In this document: positions 1-9,010 of the stretch, piece by piece
Position numbering within the stretch: position 1 is the first letter of the stretch
Layout of the letters: each line of letters opens with the position of its first letter
Assembly: GCA_008694505.1 (NCBI GenBank)
Contig: VZDJ01007747.1
Span: 41,954,523 to 42,018,522 of the forward strand
Origin: Cyanoderma ruficeps
Taxonomy: Eukaryota; Chordata; Aves; Passeriformes; Timaliidae
Direction of reading: 5' to 3'
DNA length: 64,000 nucleotides
The notes under the pieces: model-generated
What the model was told of the DNA's origin: nothing
The model's database searches: none
The model's input: the letters and a program-made list of their open reading frames with translations, nothing else
Position numbers and translations under genes: made by a program

Positions 1-3000
1 TTCTTCTCCCATGAGAAAGGATGCTCTCCTATGGATTAGGGCTGTGTATTGCTTTGAAACCTCCATCTCTGGTGGTCATGGTAGTATTTGTAACCAGATA
101 CACAACCCCACATGACAAATGTCCCATATCTACAGATATCCATGGATTACTGCCCTGGGGGAGTCTAAAAGCTTGGCCTAAATTAGCTCTTGAGGCACCT
201 GCAGAGAGCAACTTGTCTGCCCTTACTTAGCCAGCTTTATTTTAGGGTGACACCCAATCTCCTGAAATAAAGAGATCCCCGGGTACCTCCATCACCGGTA
301 AGGAACATTCTCCTCTGGTCTGCTTTGAACTCATTGCTCCACAGCTTCACTAAATGTTCATTGTCTAGACTAGAAGAACACCTACAGGAGTGTAAATGTC
401 ATTTCCACACATGGGGAATGTAATTTATCCCTGTTTGAGTATCATTCACTCTGATGAAGGAAGGCCAAGCTTGGTTCTGCTCCGTGTTCACTTTGACTCC
501 CTCCACAGTTTTGGATTGGAGGCACTACCCCAGGATCACTCTTTGTGCTGGCCCTGAAGTGATGGGGTGAGGTGTGGCTTCGGCCACCCTCCAGACTGCC
601 CTGGGAGGGAAATGGCCCGGCTCAGCTCTGCTATTTGCTTTAATTAGACATAAAATCATCACCCCTTCAAGCTTTTGAAGGCAGGTTGCCTATCAGTCCT
701 GACCTGATTTGTCACTGTTACTGCAAATGTGGATCAGCTGCATGGTGAGAGCTTTGCTTTGTCAATAAATCCCAGACACAATGGGCTGCAGGAAAAGGGA
801 AATGATCCAAGGAGCTGGGGCAGATGGGGAGACAGCTTCTGCTCTCCTAGGGCAGCCAATTGCCTGGATCAGGCCTACAGCTTTCATTTCACAAATGTGC
901 AATCTTTAGCTCCTTTTACGTGTCCCCGGGCAGTCTCATAGACACCACCTGAAGAATATGAGAGCCTGGCTGATTACGGGTCTGCTCCAAAGCCCCCTGA
1001 AGTCAGTGGAAGTCTTTCCCCTGATTTCACTGTGTTTGGGGCAGGCCCTGGATGACTATCCCTCAGGTTAGACAGTTTAATCATCCATTCAGCAGTACAC
1101 AAAGCAGATCACATACACTTTCAGCCTGCATTGTATGGTGTTATGAAACGAGAAGATTATTTGATATGATTCAGAGATAGCTCAGGTATAAGGTAAAAAA
1201 AAAATAACACCTTTGATGTTTTACATTACACTTCAGTTATTCCTTGAGGGGCAAATTCTCGTCACCTTACCCAGGTGAATACTGCACTCAGTAATTTTGG
1301 TCAAAAACATTCCATCAACTTTCTTTTTAATAGAAAATGTTGGGGGGGGGGGGAAACAAACAGNNNNNNNNNNNNNNNNNNNNNNNNNNNNNNNNNNNNN
1401 NNNNNNNNNNNNNNNNNNNNNNNNNNNNNNNNNNNNNNNNNNNNNNNNNNNNNNAAAAAAAAAAAAAAAAGAAAAAGATTTGGAACAAAAATTAGTTTTG
1501 AAGGGATTTTCTAACAGGGCAATAAAACTAGTCTTTTTACTCTCCAAAAGCTAAGAAGAAATAACAATTTCCCAATGACTGCAGTCTCTATCAGGCACAG
1601 CTATTTCTAGCTGAGGTGTCAGTCATCCATGGACTGTCAACCAGGCCTGATCCTCACCTTGACTCTCTTTGGTCAAGCTACAAAATGAGCCTTTGTCCCT
1701 CCTATTTTGGGTGCTATCAGAACCACACCGACAGGACCAGCTTCCATTTTTGAGCTGGGCAGAATTCAGGAACATCACACTCAGAGTCAGGTGAGATCTG
1801 CAGGGTTTGTAGAGCCTTATCTCAAGAAGTCTGACGAGGATTTTTTTTTTTTTTTGAGGGCAAGGGCAGGGATATTTGTAGTTTCCTAGAACGCTGTTGT
1901 ATCATTTGAACTGTTCCTAAAAATTTNAAAAAAAAAAAAAAAGAAAGAAAAAAAAAGACAATAAAACCTTCTGTACAAGCACAGCACACTGTGGCCAAAT
2001 CCCACGGACTTGGTGAGCGACAGGGCAAATCAAAGCCTCCACCTCCAGAGAAGAAGCAAAGCACAGCCCATGGCCAGTGGCAGTAATTGAAGCCCCACTT
2101 CTGAAGGAGTTGGCGGGCGATGAAACCCAGCGCGGATGGCTCAGCTCTGCCTCTGGAATCCCCTCCCACCGCCCCGCTGCTGGGGGTGGGGGCTTCGACT
2201 TCACTGGCACAAGAGTTCCCTTTGTTGATGGGAGCTGGGTCTCCTCTAGGGGACTGGGCTGATCCAGCTGTACCGGCAGAACCTTTGTACTGCGGAGCAG
2301 CTCAAGTGCAGACCTGCCGTGGGTGCCTGCCCGAACCTTTGCTGGCAGGTCGATAAGGCCAGCGCCGAGCGGAGTTAAACGACCCCGTGCTGGAGAAATG
2401 CCACACGTAGGAGCCAGCGAGCATCTGTGTTACTGATCCAACGCATCTCTCGAAATGCCTCTGGTCTGCGCTTCTTTTCAAGCAGGGAATGCCTTTTTTT
2501 TTCAGGAGGTGTGTGCGCTGGGGGTGTTGCAGAGGTACCAGGCAGCTGTATTTGCAGTCATCAGCACAGCCATGGTTTCACAGAGAGTACCACAGTTGGG
2601 AAGGCACCTCTCTGGTTGCCTAAAATGAGTGGAGAAAACTAAAGAGTGAGAGAAAACTAAAGAAAGACTAAAAGAGTGGAGAAAGCAAAGAGGAGACTTC
2701 TTGTGATGCTTAACTTCAGTGACCATCAGCTGGGATCCGTGGGCTACCAGCTAATCTGCATGAAATCACTGCTCCCCTAAAGCCAGAAGTTCTGTGAAGG
2801 GCATACTCTACGGGGTGATCCCCACAGCTGCCAGAGCAGAGAGGATGAAGACCTGAAGTTTGTGCCTTTTTCCTAAGGAAGGACAACTCTCGGCCGGCTT
2901 CCCTGGGTCTGGGCTATGCCCCGAGCTTCTGAGCCATCACCTGAGAGGCTCATTGTCATGGAGAACTGCCCAGGCCAGGCATGGCCTTGGCATTTATAGG

Positions 3001-5060
3001 GGAGTGGGACTCTCAGGGCAGGACAGCAGGCTAATTGTCTTCCCCCTCCTTCAATCGGGGAGTCTCAGCAAATCCCTAAACCCATGACAAAAGCCCTGCT
3101 GCTTTTGGGCGCCTTTCATTAAACTCAATCCGCTTGCCCTCCCTCTCCCAAGATTTGCTGAAAAGAAGTCTCTTTTAATGGCAAAAGGAAACCTAAAAGG
3201 CTGCCATTAGCTTATCCACTGTCTCCTCTGCAGACTGGGTGCCTATTTGCTGAAATCTCCTCTCAAGTGTCCCTTGAACACATCGGGGTTCCAGCTACGG
3301 ATGTGCTTTTACTGGAGGAAGCAGGCTTTGGTGCTTATGGCTGGACAGGTGCACTGGGAACACCAGACCTGCTAAAGCCTCCTTTGAGCCCCCACCACCC
3401 CTCAGGACCAGGGCTACAACACTGTGGTGGGTGAATCCTTATCTGATTCTGCTCTGGCAGGTTCTGGTTATGTCCCTCCCAACTGAAGTGGCACAAACCC
3501 TGTTGAGAGCCATGGGATATTGCAGAGGGCATACTGCCAGGTGCAGGCCACCCGGCAATAGGAATTTGTCAGATTTGGGATCCTCAGGAGCTAAAGTTTA
3601 TGGGTACTGTACAGAAACATACAGCTGATGGAAGTGCCAGCGTGAACTCTCTATTGGTTCTGCATCCTCAAACATTTGCGGGTGATGCCTGCAGAGACAC
3701 AGCTGATGGAAGAGGCTAAATAAAAAAAAAATCCGAGTGGAAGAACATGAGCTGGACATACACGAGTGTCCCGCATTGGCTCAATGCTTGCTAAGGTCCG
3801 AGAGCAGACTGCAGAGTGGAGAAGGAGTGCAATGGTCACTTAGATACACAAGTGTGCAGTTCCTGGCTTACTTAGGGACTGGATCTTTATCTTTCAGAGG
3901 TGTTGGGAATCCCTCCGTTGCTCTCAGATCAAACTCAGCAGCCCAAACCCCAAATAAAGCTATTCCATAGCTGGTGGGATTGGAGCAGGACAAGACTGAC
4001 CACATTGACCTTTTCCTAGTGTTAGTCTGCCCTTTCCCTCCCATTATCGCTGCCACTGCATCACCTGAGATGGAATTAAAATCAGGAGGAATTACCCCTA
4101 AAGCCAGGAAGATGGTATCTGTGCTGGGAAGGGGCCAGGGGGAGGGGGGCGAGGCAGGAGTTGCCACGCACCCTCTGGTCACAGTTGCACAAAGGGCGGC
4201 TGGCCAGTGCCGGGGCAAGTACTTGGTCCCGATCCCAAGCACATGGAAGTCATCTGATGTTTCGTCATGGCTTCATTATATTTTGGATCAGGCCAGCGGT
4301 TTGTCTTGCATCACTGCCCTGTATGTTCTGCAGGTAGCCAGTGCAGAGGAGCTGCCAACTGTTTTGTTTTCTGAATAGCCTGCAGGGATGGCCTTAAATC
4401 ACGGCAGATGCCTGTACGTTAAAACAGCTGCAATTTCATGCTTAACTTCACTGCGGATGCGACATTCCTCATGAAGACACTTTTATGCTCTAGCTGCACA
4501 CAGTCCCCAACAAACAACTCGTGAAAACGGCAGGAATGAGGGGTTGTTTAGCATAATGGATACTGGATGATGGGTTCTCCTTTCCCAGGAGCAGGAAATG
4601 AGGAAGGATTCCCAGAAGTGCTGCCTGGCCTGACTGGTCCCACCTCTTCACTGTCCACAGTGTAAGCAGGTGCAATCCCATTAGAGAAACTGATTTGCAA
4701 AACGGACTGAGCCTCCTGCTAGCTGCACCTTGCTGGAACCAGTCCCGCCTCTTTTACTGTTGCAAGTTTTTATTTTTTTTACTAAACCGGGCTGGAAAAG
4801 GACAGATGAGATTTAGACCGTTGAGAAAAACAAACAAACAAAACCAAAAGAGTGCCCACACTGCGCAGTGAGACTCCAAGAAACTGCAAACCAGCTCAGA
4901 TGTGCCTCCTTTGGGAGCAAAGCAGGTTTCTTTCCACCCTACTGTGCAGATGAAATTGTTCATAAAATGTTACACTTTTTATCCCAAATTATGTGAACGA
5001 AAAACCTGTCTCCCAGAGAGTTTTAAACCACTTCAAACATACTGATGAACAACCAGGCCA
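1..5060. other. gene-free flank downstream of FOXI3
   Basis: I see no coding exon with plausible splice sites here. The open frames are short and unrelated to known families. It contains an assembly gap (1364-1454), a single N at 1927 beside an A-rich tract, and a modest CpG-richer patch at about 2100-2400. Stretches at about 600-800 and 2940-3270 have homeodomain and forkhead-like AT cores in otherwise complex sequence and could be regulatory, but nothing in a single sequence proves this. Confidence 0.5.
1364..1454. other. assembly gap (91 N)
   Basis: A run of 91 N lies between a 12-G homopolymer (1342-1353) and an A-rich run (1455-1470). It looks like a gap left by a G/A-rich simple repeat. 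The gap length may be arbitrary. Confidence 0.98.
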
Positions 5061-5081
5061 ATATCTAACAATTGTTAATAT

Positions 5082-5087
5082 TTTATT
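5082..5087 (-). terminator. candidate distal FOXI3 poly(A) signal
   Basis: The plus-strand TTTATT reads AATAAA on the minus strand, about 900 bases beyond the FOXI3 stop codon. The sequence between the stop and this point is AT-rich and non-coding, as expected for a 3' UTR. A cleavage site about 15-25 bases further on, near 5060, would follow. There is no transcript evidence. Confidence 0.45.
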
Positions 5088-5613
5088 CCCAACAGCTCTT
5101 CAGCCTGAAAAGTTTCAGTAATACACTAAAAACAAAAACAAAACCAACAAAAAATTCAAAACAAATAAAACAACAAAAAGGGGGGGAAACAAAGTAAAAT
5201 AAACTTTAACAAAGTTTAAAACACATTATAAATAAGTACAGCTCCAGAGCATAATTTACAAATATAAAACCACATAGAAACGTATGTACAGAAGAGTTAC
5301 ATTACGTACAAATATGTATAAAAATACCCCAGTGTTTACTCTTGTGCTAAAGCTGCGTGGCTAGAGTTATCTTTGGTACTAAGCTCAGGGAAAGAAGATG
5401 GTTTTACAAGACAGGGCCCTGCTGTACAATATGCCAGACACAGGAAGACCCTCCATGGGTTTGAGGAGGTTTTGGGTGGGTGTTTATACAGGGTATTCCC
5501 CCGTGCATTGCATATTGCAGGATCAGGGCACAAGCAAGGGCTGACAGAGGCAATTGCTGGCAGAAGAGTTTTTTTAATACATTGTACAAGGCACTTCATA
5601 AGAAATCTCTTCA

Positions 5614-5619
5614 TTTATT
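5614..5619 (-). terminator. candidate proximal FOXI3 poly(A) signal
   Basis: This is a second minus-strand AATAAA, about 370 bases past the FOXI3 stop. If used, it would give a shorter 3' UTR than the signal at 5082-5087. Confidence 0.35.
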
Positions 5620-5987
5620 TTTTCCTGTTCTCTTCTAAGACTCATTGGATATCTATGTTTGGCTCTTGCCAATACCACTTTATGGCTATGGTTTTTAAAC
5701 TTCTTGTTCTACATTCAGGATTAGAAACCTCTGAAAACATTAATCGAGTTCATGCCTGCAGAATTTAGATGGCAAACCATCTACACCACCTAACATTTTC
5801 CTGGATGGGAAAAAAAACTTCGCATCTGCCTTCTGCTGGTGCGCAAGGGGTGTTCTTATTTTGAAAGGTGAGAAGATCAGTCTTCCTGGAAGAACTCCTG
5901 GGAAGCGCCCACGTTGAAATGCTGTTTGCAAAAGCGCATGGTCCAACTCCCATTCCCTTTGCAGCGCTGGCTGGCTGCCCTAGCGCC

Positions 5988-6577
5988 CTACACCTCTGTC
6001 CCATCCCGTGTGTAGATGAGGCTGTTGACTGTGAAGTTGTAGTAGTGGTTGTACTGGGCTCCCTGGCTGCCGCTGCTGGGGTGGAAGGAGCTGTAGTAGG
6101 CAGGGGAAGGTCCCGCGACCCGCTGCAGCTGCTCTGGGGAAGGCACCTCCTGAGAAGAGCTGCTGGAAGGGGTGAAAGTGCCACTGCTCAGCTGTCCAGC
6201 AGAGAAGTTCCTGTGATGCAGGTCGCTGCTGAGACCCCCCGTCAGCCGGCTGCCCCCGCCGCTCAGGGAGCTCATGCCGCTGAAGAAGGTGCTGAGACAG
6301 CTAGGGGTGGATGAAATGATACTGGAGGGAGAGGAGCTTTTGGGATGGTCCCTGGCAGAGGGAGAGGGCTCCAGGTCTGGGGGTGGGCTGTTTCCACAGG
6401 GTTTGCCTGTGGCTGGGATGGGTCTCTCTTCCTCAGCCTTCAGGCTCCCCAGAGAGGAGGCCGCAGAGGCGGTGGCGGGAGCGTTGGGCTCAGAGCGCCG
6501 CTTGCGTTTGCGACGAAAGTTCCCGTTGTCAAACATCTTCTCACAGTTGGGATCTAAGGTCCAGTAGTTTCCCTTCC
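5988..6577 (-). CDS. FOXI3: FOXI3 coding exon 2
   Basis: It begins after the acceptor CCACCAG (minus strand) and encodes [20 protein letters not shown] (wing 2), the basic cluster, a Ser/Pro-rich region including [13 protein letters not shown], and the terminal [12 protein letters not shown]. The stop TAG is at 5988-5990. Confidence 0.93.
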
Positions 6578-8438
6578 CTGGTGGAAAACACGAGACACAA
6601 GAAAGAAAGTCAACTTCTGTGACAGCAGGCCCTGATGACAGATTAGCAGCATCCATGTCTTGTCCAATGGACACAGAACCCACATCTCTCCTGCACCTGT
6701 TCCTCCTCCCTCCGTTGTCCACTACATGGATCCAAAACCTGTCTCGAGGACATTTCCACCTCCTTCCCTCTGATGCCCTAGTGAACCTTAAGGCCACAGA
6801 GAAGAGGAGAACCTCCATATCCCAAAGCACAGACCTGAACCTCTACCTCAGACTTGGCCAAAGGGAAGGTGAAGAGGGACTCCCCTTGCCCTGGCTGTTT
6901 CACAGAAGCTGGGGCACTTCCAGCCATCTCAGCAGTGGGTGACAAGGCAGTGCCCGGGCCATGACTTATAGAAATGGAGAGGTGGGCTGGCACACTCAGG
7001 CACACCGAGGGGACGGACGGCAGGTTAGCAGCACTGAGCTGCGGGGGCTGCAGACAAGCTGCCTCTCGCACAAGCCTTGGTGCAAAGTCTGTGGTAGTAT
7101 CAGCTGTCCCCACTCGCCTCCTGCCCACGGCCGGGATGAGCGCAGTGACCCCACAACGTCCCGAGAGGTTCCAGCCCGGCAAGTCCCGGCCCCGCCGGGC
7201 CGGAGCAGCGCTGTCCGGGCGCGCCTCCGCCCACTCCCGGGCACCGGCTGTGCCCCGGGGCCGGCCCGGACAGCGGCGGGCAGGGAGGGGAGCCGTGAAT
7301 CACAGCCCGAAGGAGCCGGGCCTTGCACAACCGGCGCTCCCGGGCTGCTCGGGGAGGGGGAGAGGGCTGGGACCGTTCCCCGCCTACACCTCCCGCGGGG
7401 CAGCGCCGGCCCGGGCTGGGGCCAAAGGGGATGGTCACACCACAGCGCCCGGGTCAGGGGACGGGGGAGCGCGGTCTCCTCACCGCCTCGACCCCGAGGA
7501 GACGGGGACCGCGCTCTCATCGCAGCATCCGACTAGAAGGGCTGGAGAAACGCGGTCCCATCTAGCGCTGGCCCCGAGGGGACGGGGAGCGCGGTGTCAG
7601 GACAGCACCCGACTAGAAGGGGACAGGGGACCCGCCGGCCACGGGGATGCTGCCAGCCCTCTCTCACGGCGGTGCCGGTGTCCGCACCCGCCGTTCCCCG
7701 CTGCCCAGCCATCCCTCCCGCCCGGCACGGGACCTCACCGGGGTCGTCCTCGTCGCGAGGCACCTTGCGGAAGCAGTCGTTGAGGCTGAGGTTGTGGCGG
7801 ATGCTGTTCTGCCACCCGGCTTTGCTGCGCTTGTAGAAGGGGAAGTTCTCGGCCACGTACTGGTAGATGTGGCTGAGGGTGAGCTTCCTCTCGGGCGCGC
7901 TCTGGATGGCCATGGCGATCAGCGCCGAGTACGAGTAGGGCGGCCGCACCAGCTTCAGCAGCTCCTCCTGGCTGGCCAGGCTCAGCCAGCTCAGCTCCGC
8001 GCCGCCCGCCGACGGCGAGCCGGGCGCCGGGGGCGAGCCCACGAGCTGCCCGCCCCGGGAGCAGCCGTACGAGGCGGGCGGCAGGAAGGGAGCGGCGGCG
8101 GCGGCGGCGGCGCCGGGCGGGCCCTGCAGGTAGGGAGCGGGGCTGTTCATGCCCCACAGGTACCCGGCGTTGGCGGGCGCTCCGTAGTCCCCCAGCGCGT
8201 ACCCGCCCGCCCGCTGCCCCGAGGAGGCGGCGGCGGCGGCAGCGGCGGCGGCGGCCGCGGCGGCGGCGGCGGCGGCGCCGGGCGGGTGAAGGCTGGGCTG
8301 GGGGTAGACGCTGAAGTTCTCGCTGCAGTACACGGCCATGTCGGGGGCTTCCTGGGCGCTGCGAGGCTGCGGGGGCGCGGGGGCGGCCGCCGGCGCCGAG
8401 GCTCTGGGCTGCGCCTGCTGCAACTCACCGGCGCTCAT
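5988..8438 (-). CDS. FOXI3: forkhead transcription factor FOXI3
   Basis: This is a nuclear DNA-binding transcription factor of the FOXI class. In vertebrates FOXI3 acts in preplacodal, otic and epibranchial ectoderm. The CDS is complement(join(5988..6577, 7739..8438)), with GT-AG splice sites and matching phase 1: exon 1 ends in GAC CCC G, and exon 2 starts GG AAG GGA. The long form has 429 residues. The 17-Ala tract lies at about residues 55-71 and a 7-Ala tract further on. The forkhead domain spans residues 164 to about 258 and starts [15 protein letters not shown]. Its recognition helix [16 protein letters not shown] is at 208-223, and the basic RRKRKRR at 255-261 is a probable nuclear signal. 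The C-terminus is Ser-rich and ends GTEV, as in FOXI proteins. The [15 protein letters not shown] segment resembles the N-terminus of mammalian FOXI3 more than that of FOXI1, which decides the paralogue. A second ATG at 8339 would give 396 residues. The gene lies divergently from the Tyr-rich gene at 26.9 kb, as FOXI3 and TEX37 do in human. Confidence 0.9.
6578..7738 (-). other. FOXI3: FOXI3 intron
   Basis: This single phase-1 intron of 1161 bases interrupts the forkhead domain at the position shared by FOXI genes. Its half nearest exon 1 is very GC-rich and contains an 80-bp-period duplication (7491-7621). The long open frames across it on both strands are GC-driven and not coding. Confidence 0.85.
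7491..7621. repeat. 80-bp-period GC-rich duplication in FOXI3 intron
   Basis: Two copies of a roughly 51-base segment start at 7491 and 7571. Each contains CCCCGAGG, GACGGGGA and the shared end CCGACTAGAAGGG. A partial, weaker copy of the 'ggggacgggggagcgcgg' part precedes them at about 7457. Confidence 0.8.
7739..8438 (-). CDS. FOXI3: FOXI3 coding exon 1
   Basis: It encodes residues 1-233 plus one base: the Ala/Pro-rich N-terminus and the forkhead domain up to the conserved RDEDDPG. The donor on the minus strand is G|GTGAGG (plus-strand 7733-7738). The ATG at 8438 has A at -3, and the ATG at 8339 has G at -3 and G at +4. Both are usable, and the inner one matches the start of mammalian FOXI3. 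Confidence 0.9.
8091..8111 (-). repeat. 7-alanine codon run in FOXI3
   Basis: Seven consecutive Ala codons, six GCC and one GCT on the coding strand, lie between LQGPPG and PFLPPASYG. Confidence 0.95.
8226..8276 (-). repeat. 17-alanine codon run in FOXI3
   Basis: Seventeen consecutive Ala codons: 15 GCC, one GCT and one GCG. They are nearly pure GCC triplets, so the tract is prone to replication slippage. It lies between the N-terminal MAVYC segment and the GYALGDYG motif. Confidence 0.95.
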
Positions 8439-8562
8439 AATCCCTGGCCATGCAGGGCGGCCGGCGCTCCCCCCCGCTCCCGTCCTCTCCCGGCGACACC
8501 CCCCGCCCCGCGGCCCCGGTGGCCTTAGACCAAAAACTCCCGGGGGGCTGCGGCGCGGCGCC

Positions 8563-8568
8563 CTTATA
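8563..8568 (-). promoter_or_regulatory. FOXI3 TATA box (TATAAG)
   Basis: The minus strand reads CCTATAAGGG in an otherwise GC-rich setting, 125 bases upstream of the outer ATG. A transcription start about 30 bases downstream, near 8535, would leave a 5' UTR of roughly 100 bases. It is the only TATA-like element in the island. Confidence 0.6.
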
Positions 8569-9010
8569 GGCGCTGCCGTGCGCCCGGACTCCCCGCCCGC
8601 GGCCGGGGCCGGGGCTGGGCGGGCGGCGGCGGCGCGCAGGGAGCAGCCAGTAGCGCGGCTCGGCGGCGGGCGGGGAGGCGGAGGGGGGCAAGGCCGAGCC
8701 CCGAGAGCGGCGATGGGGGAGGGACCGGCGGGGGAGCTGCGGGAGGCGCCAGGGATTTGGCTCCCGGCAGGGCGGGGGCAGCATCCCCTAGCCGGACCCA
8801 CCCCCTGTGCTGTGCCCGTCCCTCCCTTCCCCGACCTGGGGGTCTCTCCCGGCGCTGCCCGGTCGCCCCCGCAGCGGCCGCCCCCTCCCCGGAGCTGTCC
8901 GCGCCGCCGGGATGCTCGGGGATGCCATCCTGCGTTCCCACGGATGCGATCGCCCCCGATCCCTTCGGCCCCGACGCTGAGGCCGGAGGGGGATGAGCAT
9001 CCCTGCGGCT

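Larger units (their letters stand above)
5060..5987 (-). other. FOXI3: probable FOXI3 3' UTR
   Basis: This is the AT-rich stretch between the FOXI3 stop codon and the distal AATAAA. On the transcribed strand it is U-rich in its distal third (5120-5230) and includes one Pumilio-type TGTACATA at 5283-5290. The extent is inferred from the poly(A) signals only. Confidence 0.4.
7100..9010. promoter_or_regulatory. CpG island over FOXI3 promoter and exon 1
   Basis: This GC-rich block has dense CpG dinucleotides and covers the FOXI3 intron half, exon 1 and about 570 bases upstream of the start codon. Base composition drops sharply to AT-rich sequence beyond about 9050. CpG density is by eye, not calculated. 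Confidence 0.8.

Noticed and set aside
3974..4378. Open frame of 134 codons
   Set aside because: No splice sites at the ends, no resemblance to known proteins, and frames on both strands are open to a similar length, as expected by chance.
6974..7783. Open frame of 269 codons across the FOXI3 intron
   Set aside because: It crosses the intron and a splice donor of FOXI3. It is Arg/Pro/Gly-rich because of GC content.
7647..8528. Open frame of 293 codons on the plus strand opposite FOXI3 exon 1
   Set aside because: Antisense by-product of GC-rich coding sequence with few stop codons. The peptide is Gly/Ala/Arg low-complexity and matches no family, while the minus strand encodes a clear forkhead domain.
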